Source of the DNA: Nonomuraea turcica
GTDB taxonomy: Bacteria > Actinomycetota > Actinomycetes > Streptosporangiales > Streptosporangiaceae
DNA length: 64,000 nucleotides
Assembly: GCF_030718205.1 (NCBI RefSeq)
Contig: NZ_JAUZQF010000011.1
Coordinates: 62,001 to 126,000 of the forward strand
Reading direction: 5' to 3'
Part shown: positions 8,440 to 17,039 of the stretch, one piece after another
How positions within the stretch are numbered: the first letter of the stretch is position 1
Layout: every line of letters starts with the position of its first letter
Notes under the pieces: model-generated
Told to the model about the DNA's origin: nothing
Seen by the model: the letters and a program-made list of their open reading frames with translations, nothing else
The model's database searches: none
Made by a program: the position numbers and the translations under genes

Positions 8440-8850
8440 ATGGACATCACCATTCACACGACCGTCCTCCCGCACGACGACCCGGACGCCTCCCTGGCCT
8501 TCTACCGCGACACCCTCGGCTTCGAAGTTCGCACGGATGTCGGACACGGCAAGATGCGCTGGATCACCGTCGGCCCTGTCGGCCAGCCCGGCACGTCCAT
8601 CCTCCTGGCGCCGCCCGCCGCCGACCCCGGCATCACCGACGACGAGCGCCGCACCATCACCGAGATGATGGCCAAGGGCACCTACGGCTGGATCCTGCTG
8701 GCCACCCGGGACCTCGACGACACCTTCGAGAAGCTGCAGGCCCGCGACGCCGAGGTAGTCCAGGAGCCGACGGAGCAGCCCTACGGGGTTCGCGACTGCG
8801 CCTTCCGCGACCCCGCGGGCAACCTGGTCCGCATCCAGGAGGTTCGCTGA
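8440..8850 (+). CDS. VOC family (glyoxalase/bleomycin-resistance fold) protein
   Basis: 136 aa made of two beta-alpha-beta-beta-beta units. The N-half has HTTVLPHDDPDASLAFYRDT then LGFEV. The C-half has WILLATRDLDDTFEKLQA and ends FRDPAGNLVRIQEV with the Glu metal ligand. VOC proteins act as dioxygenases, isomerases or ligand-sequestering resistance proteins; the substrate is unknown. It lies upstream of an AraC gene in the same direction, a common pairing in actinomycetes where AraC controls the VOC gene through the site just upstream. Confidence 0.88.
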   Translation: MDITIHTTVLPHDDPDASLAFYRDTLGFEVRTDVGHGKMRWITVGPVGQPGTSILLAPPAADPGITDDERRTITEMMAKGTYGWILLATRDLDDTFEKLQARDAEVVQEPTEQPYGVRDCAFRDPAGNLVRIQEVR

Positions 8851-9022
8851 GCCGTTCACTGGGGGCGGCAGCGAGCCAGACCACTGGGCTCGCTTCGCCG
8901 ACATCGAGCGGTTTCTCAGCCTGCTCGACCGGCTCGTCGACGCCCGGCAAGCCGGTCATCGTCGTCGAGCACCTCGCCATGCAGCCCAGGTGCTCGCGGA
9001 CATCGATGAAAGGTGTTCTCTC

Positions 9023-9532
<510 letters not shown>

Positions 9533-9606
9533 CCTGAACGCGAACACCGGCATCCAGACCGCCGAGCAGAGCGCCGAAATCAGCCGAAATCATAGGAATT
9601 CACGCG

Positions 9607-9929
9607 TCACGATGGGCGCAGGTGCTCGATCGTGACGCGGTGCTGCTCGGTCAGCCGCTGGGCGATCAACGAGCGGTGGCAGGCCTCGGGGTCGCGCTCG
9701 ACACAGAGCAGCGCTGCGGTCCCGCTGCTCGGCAGCGCCGACACGATCGGCGTGAGGTCGGCGTGGTCGAGGATCTCGGTGGTGTAGCGGCGGGCGTACT
9801 CGGCAGCGAGCTCGCGGCGCGAGCGCTTGCCGACCCCTTGGCCGTCATCCTCGGCGTACTGAAGCCGGCGTGCCGCAGTCGTTGCAGGAAGGACTCGCCG
9901 CCGAAACCATAGACGCTGATGGTCACCAT
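9607..9929 (-). pseudogene. DUF488 family protein, internally deleted
   Basis: ATG 9929 opens MVTISVYGFGGESFLQRLRHAG, the DUF488 N-terminus. From about 9860 the family sequence resumes in a different frame as LQYAEDDGQGVGKRSRRELA and continues to ALLCVERDPEACHRSLIAQR and the stop at 9607. An internal segment of perhaps 50 codons, including the conserved DVR region, is missing and the two halves are out of frame. DUF488 proteins are of unknown function. Confidence 0.65.
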
Positions 9930-10010
9930 CCTGAGCACCGGAAATCACCCACCTGCCTCCTACTCGTGCCGCCCGCCTCCGGCAGCACTGCCGGAGGCGG
10001 GGAGGTCGCA

Positions 10011-10412
10011 TCACGCGACGGCGGTCCCCTCAAGCTCGACCATCAGGTCGGGGATCGCCAGCCGTGTCACCCCGAGCATCGTGGTGGACGGCGCCACCCC
10101 GGCGGCGCCCAAGCGCGACGCCAGCACGCCGTAGTGCTCGAAGAGCCGATCGACGTCGGTGGTGTAGACGTTGAGCCGGACGAGGTTCGCGAGGGACATG
10201 CCGGCCTCGCCGAGCACGGCCTCCAGGTTGTCGAGGCTCAGCGCCAACTGCGCGGCCATGTCATCGGCATGCTGGGGCTTGCCGTCGCCACTCATCGCGG
10301 TCTGCCCGGCGCAGTACAGGGTCCGGGTGTGCCCAGAGACGATCTCACCCTGGTTGTACCCCAGCTCCACCGACCACGCCCACGGGTTGACCGCCGTACG
10401 CTCCATTGCCAC
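10011..10412 (-). CDS. RidA family protein
   Basis: 133 aa with the YjgF/YER057c/UK114 fold: LYCAGQTAMSGDGKP, LDNLEAVLGEAGMSLANLVRLNVYTTD, and STTMLGVTRLAIPDLMVELE ending EGTAVA. The conserved Arg of true RidA imine deaminases is replaced in the TRLAIPDL stretch, so this belongs to a paralogous subgroup. Such proteins deaminate reactive enamine/imine intermediates. It is divergent from a WYL regulator across a palindrome at 10477-10495, which suggests direct control. Confidence 0.9.
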   Translation of the reverse strand: MAMERTAVNPWAWSVELGYNQGEIVSGHTRTLYCAGQTAMSGDGKPQHADDMAAQLALSLDNLEAVLGEAGMSLANLVRLNVYTTDVDRLFEHYGVLASRLGAAGVAPSTTMLGVTRLAIPDLMVELEGTAVA

Positions 10413-10476
10413 ATCAGCTCCATTCGATTCGTCGACATTGACGCAGGTCCGTCGGTTGATGAGCCTCCCAACAAAT

Positions 10477-10495
10477 CACGACATCCTGTGTCGTG
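10477..10495. promoter_or_regulatory. Palindromic operator between RidA and WYL genes
   Basis: CACGACA-TCCTG-TGTCGTG is a perfect 7-bp inverted repeat with a 5-base spacer, in the 104-bp divergent intergenic region and 22 bases before the regulator start. It is the probable binding site of the WYL protein, autoregulating and repressing the RidA gene. Confidence 0.6.
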
Positions 10496-10516
10496 TATTT
10501 CGATAAAGTTCCCCGC

Positions 10517-11491
10517 ATGCGCGCCGACCGGTTGGTCTCGCTGGTGCTGCTGCTGCGCCGGCACGGCCGGTTGTCCGCGGCCGCGCTGGCCCGCGAGCTG
10601 GAGGTGTCCACCCGCACCGTGCTGCGCGACATCGAGGCGCTGTCCGCAGCGGGCGTCCCGGTCTACGCCGAACGCGGCCGGCACGGCGGTTTCGCGTTGT
10701 TGCCCGGTTTCCGGACCGAGCTCACCGGACTGAACCACGACGAGGCCCTTGCCCTGCTGGTCGCCGGATCGCGGCGCGGCGCACAGGCATTCGGCCTCGG
10801 CTCGGCGCTCGCTTCGGCGATGCTCAAGGTGGTTGACGCGCTGCCCGAAAGCTATCGGGACACCGCGGCCGGCGCGGCCGAGCGATTGCTCATCGACCCG
10901 GAGACCGACCTCCTCTCGCGTCGGCTGGTCGATGAGGAGGTGCCTGACGCCATAGCGGCCGAGGTCCTGCGCGCGGTGTTCGCCGGACACAAGCTGCGCA
11001 TCCACTACGCGGCTGTGGACCAGGCCCCGGAGTGGCGCACGGTGGACCCGATCGGCCTGGTCACCGTACGCGATCGGGGCTACTTACTGGCCACGAGGTC
11101 CGGCGCGGACCGTACCTACCGGCTGTCCCGGGTCTTGGCCGCCAAGGAACTCGCCGAACCCGCACAACGACCGGACCGGGTCGATCTGGACCGGGCCTGG
11201 CAGGAACGCAGCACGCGGTTTCGGACCGGCGGCGACCAAGTCACCGTGCTGGTACGGCTGAACCCGGCGCGGCGGGAGGACCTGGTGGGCACCGCGCTGG
11301 CCGTCCTCGCCGAAGAAGCCGACTCAGACGGCTGGCTGCGGCTGGAGGTGACCTTCCAAGATCCGCGACACGCCGAATGGGCGCTGTGGCAGCTCAGCAC
11401 GAACGCGGAAGCCCTGGCCCCACAGTGGCTGCGCGACTCCCTGCGCAACCGCGCCGCCGCGATCGCCACCCGCTACGGAGCGTCATCCTGA
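10517..11491 (+). CDS. HTH-11/WYL domain transcriptional regulator
   Basis: 324 aa. The N-terminal helix-turn-helix (RLSAAALARELEVSTRTVLRDIEAL) is followed by a WYL domain (KLRIHYAAVDQAPEWRTVDPIGLVTVRDRGYLLA) and a WCX-type C-terminal extension (VLVRLNPARRED... LEVTFQDPRHAEWALWQL). WYL proteins sense ligands such as nucleotides or ssDNA and act as repressors or activators. ATG 10517 begins the DNA-binding domain; GTG 10493 lies inside the operator and is unlikely. It is divergent from the RidA gene at 10011-10412. Confidence 0.9.
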   Translation: MRADRLVSLVLLLRRHGRLSAAALARELEVSTRTVLRDIEALSAAGVPVYAERGRHGGFALLPGFRTELTGLNHDEALALLVAGSRRGAQAFGLGSALASAMLKVVDALPESYRDTAAGAAERLLIDPETDLLSRRLVDEEVPDAIAAEVLRAVFAGHKLRIHYAAVDQAPEWRTVDPIGLVTVRDRGYLLATRSGADRTYRLSRVLAAKELAEPAQRPDRVDLDRAWQERSTRFRTGGDQVTVLVRLNPARREDLVGTALAVLAEEADSDGWLRLEVTFQDPRHAEWALWQLSTNAEALAPQWLRDSLRNRAAAIATRYGASS

Positions 11492-11500
11492 GAGTTGTCG

Positions 11501-12166
11501 TCATTGGGACGGGATCTCTGCCGGCACCGTGTCGGAGAACTCGGAGCAGTGATCGGTTGTCAGAGGGCGCCAGCCACGTTCGACTGACCGGCGGCATTGC
11601 TCGGGATTGTCGCCTGCGCTGGTGAAGAGGGCAGTCAGCAGCGGCACGCCGTGGGCGAGCGCTTGACCCGGCAATGGGCCGGTCGCGACCAGCGATGCCA
11701 GTCCATGACCGATGGTCCAGCTCTGCGTAGCCAGCTCCAGCGGGTCGATGTCGTCACGAAAGCGACCGGCGGCCGTCGCCCTTTCGACGCCGCGAACCAG
11801 ACAGTGCAGCGTGTGATCTGCGGCCACGGCGTCCTCGAGCTCGAATCCGGCGTCGAACATGACCCGGTAAAGATCGGGACTGGTCAGGGCGTTGGACAGG
11901 TACGCGGCGCCGAGGGCGGCGAGATCCCGCACGGGATCCTCCGACGGCGAGACTGCGGCGAGCCGGGCCGCCAGGCGCGTGAACCCCTCCTGCCGCACGG
12001 CTTTCCACAGGCCGTCCATGCCGCCGAAGTAGGTGTAGACGGCCATGGACGAGACGCCGGTTCCGGCCACCAGCGAGCGGAGCGTGACCGGCTGTCGGAC
12101 GGCGAGCATCTGCGCGGCCCGGTCGATCAGGAGGGAGCGTACCGCCGGGTCCTTCACCCTCACCAT
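11501..12166 (-). CDS. TetR/AcrR family regulator
   Basis: 221 aa. The N-terminal HTH reads QPVTLRSLVAGTGVSSMAVYTYFGGMDGLW, with the usual Y-x-Y-F recognition helix, and the ligand-binding C-domain has the TetR_C_33-like helices (LYRVMFDAGFELED). ATG 12166 is preferred; an in-frame ATG at 12181 falls inside the palindrome and would add only five residues. It is divergent from the second RidA gene and probably represses it. Confidence 0.9.
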   Translation of the reverse strand: MVRVKDPAVRSLLIDRAAQMLAVRQPVTLRSLVAGTGVSSMAVYTYFGGMDGLWKAVRQEGFTRLAARLAAVSPSEDPVRDLAALGAAYLSNALTSPDLYRVMFDAGFELEDAVAADHTLHCLVRGVERATAAGRFRDDIDPLELATQSWTIGHGLASLVATGPLPGQALAHGVPLLTALFTSAGDNPEQCRRSVERGWRPLTTDHCSEFSDTVPAEIPSQ

Positions 12167-12177
12167 GGCACCACAAT

Positions 12178-12194
12178 ACATAGCATTGCTATGT
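12178..12194. promoter_or_regulatory. TetR operator palindrome
   Basis: ACATAGCA-T-TGCTATGT is a perfect 8-bp inverted repeat with one central base, 12 bases upstream of the TetR start and 45 bases before the divergent RidA gene. It is likely the shared operator. Confidence 0.65.
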
Positions 12195-12238
12195 TTTCGG
12201 GGGACGCCCAACCATCTGTGCTGATTGAAGGAGCGGAC

Positions 12239-12646
12239 ATGGCCGTGACACTGGTCAACCCCGACGGACTGCCGAAACCCGACGTCTATCGCCAACTGTC
12301 GATCGCCACCGGGTCCAAACTGGTGTTCCTGGCGGGCCAGGTGGCCCGCGATGCCGAGGGCCGGCGAGTCGGCGAAGGAGATCTGGCCGCTCAGGTCGAG
12401 CAGGCCTACCTCAATATCGGCACCGCACTGGCCGCGGTCGGCGGATCCTTCGACGACGTGGCCAAGCTGACCATCTACGTCGTCGACTGGGCACCCGACA
12501 AGATGCCGCTGCTGGGAGAGGGTGTCGCGCGGGCAGCCGCGAAGTTGGGGGTCGATCCGGTCAAGCCGATCACGCTCCTGGGAGTCGCGGCACTGGGCGA
12601 ACCCGATCTGCTGGTCGAGGTCGAAGCCACCGCCGTCATCGACTGA
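12239..12646 (+). CDS. RidA family protein
   Basis: 135 aa with all RidA-fold landmarks: KLVFLAGQVARDAEGRRVGE, LAAQVEQAYLNIGTALAAVGGSFDDVAKLTIYVVDW, and ITLLGVAALGEPDLLVEVEA. The catalytic Arg of enamine deaminases (usually R105 in the R-x-x-x-x-x-LP segment) is not evident, so it is a paralogue of unknown substrate. AAGGAG lies 7 bases before ATG 12239. It is one of three intact RidA genes in the window, each controlled by a different regulator type. It is followed by a strong hairpin terminator. Confidence 0.9.
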   Translation: MAVTLVNPDGLPKPDVYRQLSIATGSKLVFLAGQVARDAEGRRVGEGDLAAQVEQAYLNIGTALAAVGGSFDDVAKLTIYVVDWAPDKMPLLGEGVARAAAKLGVDPVKPITLLGVAALGEPDLLVEVEATAVID

Positions 12647-12660
12647 ATCGGGCACCCTTG

Positions 12661-12700
12661 GGACACCTCCGCCGATCTCCCGTGTCGGCGGGCGGTGTCC
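12661..12700. terminator. Bidirectional hairpin terminator
   Basis: GGACACC-T-CCGCCGA / TCGGCGG-GC-GGTGTCC forms a 14-bp stem with a 9-base loop. It lies between the convergent RidA gene and the ATPase-domain gene. Confidence 0.75.
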
Positions 12701-12788
12701 GCCTCCCCTGCTGCGGGGTGCTCGCCAAGTACGCCGCGTGCCTCAAGGCCCCGAGCTCGTGCACCGGCTGCCAGGATGCGGCCTGGGC

Positions 12789-13193
12789 TCACAGCGGCAG
12801 CTCCAGCGTGATGGTCGTCCCGTCGCCGGTTGATGAGGCGAGGTCGTACCGCCCTCCCAATGCTGCCGCGCGGGCGCGCAGCTCGCCGCGGTCGAGAACC
12901 TCCCGCGAGCCGAGCCCCAACCCGTCGTCGCACACGGTCAGCCTCAACGTGTCCCCGGCGGTCAGCGCCATCGACACGTACGTGGCCCGCTCCACGGCGG
13001 AGAGCGCGTCGACGAGCACCGAGAACACGAGGCAGGCCGCCTCGTCGAGCACGACGCGCTTGGGCAGCGCCCACACCTCGACCGGGATCGCCGTGTGCTG
13101 GCTCCAGCCGGCCACGAACGCCTCCACCGACTCCCGCAACGTACGGCCCGTGACGTGCGACGGCTTCCTGGCCAATTCCGACACCGCGGTCAT
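12789..13193 (-). CDS. HATPase-domain protein, sensor-kinase-like
   Basis: 134 aa. It resembles only the C-terminal ATP-binding part of NarL-type sensor kinases: an N-box-like EAACLVFSVLVDALSAVERA, then VCDDGLGLGSREVL (G1 box) and LGGRYDLASSTGDGTTITLE (G2 box). There is no dimerisation/phospho-acceptor His and no membrane segment, and the expected N-box Asn appears to be Asp. It may be a stand-alone anti-sigma-like ATPase or a degenerate kinase end. ATG 13193 has GAGGAGGG five bases upstream. Confidence 0.65.
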   Translation of the reverse strand: MTAVSELARKPSHVTGRTLRESVEAFVAGWSQHTAIPVEVWALPKRVVLDEAACLVFSVLVDALSAVERATYVSMALTAGDTLRLTVCDDGLGLGSREVLDRGELRARAAALGGRYDLASSTGDGTTITLELPL

Positions 13194-13357
13194 GACGCCC
13201 TCCTCTTCCCCTATGGGACCAGAGTCATGGAGCATCCTTTGAGCCACATGGTGATGGGATGAGAGTCACATGAAACATGTGGGCGACCGGGCGATTTCAC
13301 GGGTGAGAAGTGGTTGCCCGGGAATCGTGGTACCGCGCACGGAGAAGAGGTTCCGTA

Positions 13358-14095
13358 TCAGCGCGGGGTGAGGACGCAGAACTCGTTGCCCTCCGGGTCG
13401 GCGAGGACCGTCCACGGCACGTCGCCCTGGCCGAGGTCGACGTCGGTGGCGCCGAGAGCCCGCAGCCGGGCCACCTCCGCCGCTTGATCGTCACCGGGGT
13501 ACGGCCGGAGGTCGAGATGGATACGGTTCTTCACGGTCTTCACGCCGGGTGTGCGGACGAACTCCAGATACGGCCCTACCCCCTTTGCGGAGCGCAGCAC
13601 CGCGTAATCGTCGGTCACCTCGTGCAGAGTCCAGTCCATCGCCTCGCCCCAGAACGCTGCCATGGCCCGCGGATCCACGCAGTCGACCACCACCGCCGCG
13701 ATCGGCCCGGTGTCCAGATACTTCGATCGAGGCTCCAGCACACAGAACTCGTTGCCCTCCGGGTCGGCGAGGACCGTCCACGGGACGTCGCCCTGGCCCA
13801 CGTCGGCGGGCGTCGCGCCGAGATCCCGCAGGTGGCTGACCAGGTCCGCCTGGTGGGCCGCAGAAGTGGTCGCGAAATCGAGGTGCACACGGTTCTTCAC
13901 CGTTTTAGGTTCCGGAACGGCAACGACGTCGATGTAGACGGCGACGGGGTCCGGATAGACGAGGCCCACCGGCTCGACGTTGGTCACGCCGGGCCCCTCG
14001 CTGGAAACACTCCAGCCGAGCGCCTCCGCCCAGAACCGACCCACTGCGGAGTCATCCCGAGCATCCATCGCAATCTGAACAAGCCGCGTCGCCAT
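13358..14095 (-). CDS. Two-domain VOC family protein
   Basis: 245 aa containing two tandem VOC (Glyoxalase_6-like) domains. Each ends in the same motif, GQGDVPWTVLADPEGNEFCV, once near residue 104 and again at the C-terminus. The N-halves read LVQIAMDARDDSAVGRFWAE and AVVVDCVDPRAMAAFWGEAM. A pseudo-symmetric metal site from both domains is likely, but the substrate is unknown. The near-identity of the two repeat ends suggests an internal duplication or gene conversion. The start at ATG 14095 was chosen at the domain edge. Confidence 0.85.
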   Translation of the reverse strand: MATRLVQIAMDARDDSAVGRFWAEALGWSVSSEGPGVTNVEPVGLVYPDPVAVYIDVVAVPEPKTVKNRVHLDFATTSAAHQADLVSHLRDLGATPADVGQGDVPWTVLADPEGNEFCVLEPRSKYLDTGPIAAVVVDCVDPRAMAAFWGEAMDWTLHEVTDDYAVLRSAKGVGPYLEFVRTPGVKTVKNRIHLDLRPYPGDDQAAEVARLRALGATDVDLGQGDVPWTVLADPEGNEFCVLTPR

Positions 14096-14638
14096 GCCGC
14101 CAACCCTATGCCTCCGTACAACTACCAGACCGAGACAGAGCACAAGAGTCTGGTGGAGGGACGGCACGACGAGAGGCGACAGGACGAGCAGCAAAGTGAT
14201 CAGGATAACGTGGTGAAAACTGATCCCGGCACGAGGAGTTCGCGGTCCTCATCGCCCAGATCGACTTCGGACGACATGTGAATAATAAAATCCGCACGAT
14301 AAGCGTAGAGTTTCGCCTAGACGAGTTCAGCAGTGACCCGGGCGGCACCATTCGCCGACAGCGGTCCAAGGTATTGATGGTCATCAAGGCGAGAGGAGAG
14401 GAGGTGGCTGAATTAGTAGCCGCTCAACTCGACGAAAACGGCCGGCTCCTCCTTCGGGTTGCCGCTGTGGTTGCGGAGGCCCTGCTGCGGGCTACAACCT
14501 CTCGATCGGGAGCTGCTGGAGGCGTACACGGCCGCGGCGCGACGGTAGCGGCCTGGGACCGTCCCCGCAGGATCCATTCTCGAGTTGGATGGACGCGAGC
14601 AGGCGTTTGAGCACTGCGGACATTGTCGGCCATGAGGC
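14096..14638. other. Intergenic region with no recognised gene
   Basis: No supported gene is seen. An AT-rich patch at 14275-14330 contrasts with the surroundings and may be a promoter or an insertion junction. Open frames here are random and lack family-like sequence. Confidence 0.5.
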
Positions 14639-14820
14639 CTAGGGCAAGACATGCCCCACACGACCATCGAACTCTCCGAAGACGTCCACCAATCCCGCAA
14701 ACACGACGTTGCCCGGCCGGCGCAGCAGATCGATGGCCTCATCGCCGTCTACGAGGACGATGGTGCTCCCGCTGCGCACCAGCGTGTACTCCGACAGGTG
14801 TTCAGCCGGAATCAGCGCCG
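14639..14820 (-). pseudogene. DUF433-type antitoxin fragment
   Basis: On the minus strand this reads AEHLSEYTLVRSGSTIVLVD then GDEAIDLLRRPGNVVFAGLV and DVFGEFDGRVGHVLP before a TAG stop at 14639. It is nearly identical to residues about 75-135 of the intact antitoxin encoded at 47017-47652. The N-terminal HTH and C-terminal DUF433 parts are missing. It is one of two broken copies of this toxin-antitoxin module in the window. Confidence 0.75.
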
Positions 14821-14872
14821 CTCCGTCTGCAGGAGATGGTCGAGAGTGAAGAGGAGCGACAGGCGGATTCTG

Positions 14873-15142
14873 TCAGAACAGGACTACGCGGGTTAGGACG
14901 ACTTGCTGGTTCTTCCTGTCGATCCGGTACTCCGCGATGCCAAACCCCTTGGGTATCAAGATCTCTCTCCAATCGGGATCGGCACCGACTTGGTCGCTTC
15001 CAGCCAGCCATGGGTCCTCACAGATCGCGACCGTGAGTGCCACCACTGTCGAGAACACCTCCGCTGAGACCGACGGGTCAGCAAGCGTGTCAGCCACGAC
15101 CTCCGAAGGCACAACGGGCCATAGGTCGTCGTCCGCGCTCAT
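14873..15142 (-). CDS. Hypothetical protein, possible toxin partner
   Basis: 89 aa. The C-terminus DWREILIPKGFGIAEYRIDR then KNQQVVLTRVVLF has the strand pattern of small ParE/RelE-like or BrnT-like toxins, but no catalytic residues are convincing. Its ATG overlaps the stop of the preceding 97-aa gene by four bases (ATGA), a tight coupling typical of antitoxin-toxin pairs. The identity is an inference from size, order and overlap. Confidence 0.5.
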   Translation of the reverse strand: MSADDDLWPVVPSEVVADTLADPSVSAEVFSTVVALTVAICEDPWLAGSDQVGADPDWREILIPKGFGIAEYRIDRKNQQVVLTRVVLF

Positions 15143-15432
15143 GGGACGCCGCGCTCGCGCCGTCGGCGGAGGACCTCATCCATGCTCGTGGTCGGCAGAG
15201 TTCCGGCTTCGGCCGCCGCGCGTACCCGGTCCCGGTCAGGATCGGTGTCGAGCATCGCTCGGCCCCACCAAGCGGTCAGTACCCCGTCCAGCTCAGGGCC
15301 CTGCTGCGCTTCCAGAAGCTCGGCGAAGAACTGAGCACGGCGACTTCCGCGCAGCGCATTGGAGATGCCGCCGATCGTCTTCGGAACTCTCGGATGGTCT
15401 ACCGGGCCTCTGCCAACGGGCTGAGCGCTCAT
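15139..15432 (-). CDS. Hypothetical protein, possible antitoxin partner
   Basis: 97 aa and first gene of an overlapping pair. It is rich in Arg and Glu, with the stretch AQFFAELLEAQQGPELDGVL and a basic C-terminus SMDEVLRRRRERGVP. There is no recognised DNA-binding motif. ATG 15432 has AAAGGCGG upstream; the longer frame to 15498 is unsupported. I do not recognise a family. Confidence 0.5.
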   Translation of the reverse strand: MSAQPVGRGPVDHPRVPKTIGGISNALRGSRRAQFFAELLEAQQGPELDGVLTAWWGRAMLDTDPDRDRVRAAAEAGTLPTTSMDEVLRRRRERGVP

Positions 15433-15721
15433 GACACCGCCTTTCATAGGCATCAGGGTACGACGTGAACGCGGTTGCTCGCAGGTGTCCTGTGTCAACG
15501 AGGGCTAAGCGTGTGACATCGAACCTTGATCGGCGTCAGTCCAGGTCACAGGTATGCGGCTGTGCATGATCGCTCACCCTTCGGTGGCACGGCTGGGCAA
15601 GGCTCGCTGACAAGGGACAGTCGCCTGCGCCGCCGGCCGGTCCCGGCTGGGCTGGAAGGCGAGAGGGCTCTCCCAGGGGAACGTCGCGGGGCGCGATTCA
15701 TGACAGCCACGCGCCGGGAGG
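15433..15721. other. Intergenic region, nothing identified
   Basis: About 290 bases with no supported gene. A short stretch near 15497-15531 (CGAGGGCTAAGCG ... GACATCGAACCTTGA) recurs with its two parts in swapped order near 54971-55011, which may reflect an old mobile-element end. Confidence 0.4.
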
Positions 15722-16999
15722 TCAGGCGCCGGTGAGAATCGTCCATCCGTGGGCGGGCACTAGACAGGGGTCTTTTTGCTGCCCGCCTTCCGAGGTCTCG
15801 GCGATGGCAAGCCCGGCCGGATCTACTGGGAACCGGTACGGCTCCGTACCCACATTGAGCAGCGTGACGAACCTGCCGTCGCCGCCATCGGCTTCGAGCG
15901 CGACGGCCGTGTTGGTCAGATGACGCACGGCGGTGCGGGCCCGTACCAGCCATGGGTTGCGGCGCCGCAGCCCGATCAGGCGCTGGTGCAGCCGATACGC
16001 CGGCCACCCCGCAGGGTCCAGCTCGCCGGGAGCGGCCGGGAAGGCGGGCCGGATCTCGTCGTCGCCGCCCAGCCGATCCTCCTTCACCCCTTGGAAGGCC
16101 TGCTCGTCGCCGTAGTAGACGCTGGGCAGCCCACCCACTGTGAAGAGCACGGCGAGCGCATGACCGAGATGTCGCTCGTCGTCGAGCCGGGTGGCCAGCC
16201 TGGTCACGTCGTGGTTGCCGGCGAACGTGAGCGGCGCGAAGGAGCCGAGCAAGGCGTTGTGCCGGTCCAGGGCCCAGGTGAGCTCGAAGAAGTTGCGATC
16301 GTTCAGCGAGCTCCAGGTCGCCTTCCACAGCTCGTACTGGGTGACGGTGTCCAGCCCGCTCTCGGCGACATAGCCTGCGTAGTCGCCGTGGATCATCTCG
16401 CCGGCGATCCAGGCGTCGGGGTGGAGCGGGCGCAGTTGCGCCAGTGCCTTGCGCCAGAAGACAGCCGGCATCGCGTACGCGGCATCCAGCCGCCACCCCG
16501 ATGCGCCGCGGGTCAGCCAGTGGTCCATGACCCGTACGACATAGTCCAGCACGTCCGGGTGGTCGTGATTGAGTGTCACGAGCCCGTGGTGTCCTTCGAA
16601 CGTGCGGTGGCCGGACCCCTCGGGCACGAACCAGTGCGCGAAGCGCGGATCGCCGAACTTCGGGTGCCCCCGGCCCACGTGGTTGAACACACCGTCCAAG
16701 ACGATCCGCAGGCCGCGGTCGCGGGCGGCGCGTACCAGGCGGTCGAAGTCCTCGTTGTCGCCCAGCCGGGCATCGATGCTGAAGTGGTCCAACGTGTCGT
16801 ATCCGTGCGTCTCGGACGCGAAGATCGGGCCCAGCAGCAGGCCTGAGCAGCCCAGCTCGATGGCGTAATCCAGCCACGGCTCCAGCCGCAGCAGGCGGTG
16901 TTGCACCTGGGCGCCAGGCGGCAGGGCCGCCGGCTCGGCGCCGGCGAAGCCCAGCGGGTAGACATGCCACCAAATGGCGTGCTCGATCCACGACGTCAC
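15722..16999 (-). CDS. Alpha-amylase family glycosidase (GH13)
   Basis: 425 aa, cytoplasmic (no signal peptide). The four GH13 regions are present in order: LRIVLDGVFNHVG (region I), GWRLDAAYAMP with nucleophile Asp172 (II), AWIAGEMIHGDY with acid/base Glu201 (III), and FAGNHDVTRL with Asp264 (IV). The short C-terminal beta domain ends HGWTILTGA. The family hydrolyses or rearranges alpha-glucans; a maltodextrin-type substrate is likely. It is divergent from a TetR gene whose start lies only 40 bp away, so local control by that TetR is plausible. Confidence 0.93.
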   Translation of the reverse strand: MTSWIEHAIWWHVYPLGFAGAEPAALPPGAQVQHRLLRLEPWLDYAIELGCSGLLLGPIFASETHGYDTLDHFSIDARLGDNEDFDRLVRAARDRGLRIVLDGVFNHVGRGHPKFGDPRFAHWFVPEGSGHRTFEGHHGLVTLNHDHPDVLDYVVRVMDHWLTRGASGWRLDAAYAMPAVFWRKALAQLRPLHPDAWIAGEMIHGDYAGYVAESGLDTVTQYELWKATWSSLNDRNFFELTWALDRHNALLGSFAPLTFAGNHDVTRLATRLDDERHLGHALAVLFTVGGLPSVYYGDEQAFQGVKEDRLGGDDEIRPAFPAAPGELDPAGWPAYRLHQRLIGLRRRNPWLVRARTAVRHLTNTAVALEADGGDGRFVTLLNVGTEPYRFPVDPAGLAIAETSEGGQQKDPCLVPAHGWTILTGA

Positions 17000-17039
17000 G
17001 CTAGTGAGCGTATCTCAGTAGCGGGTGTAAGGTCGACGT

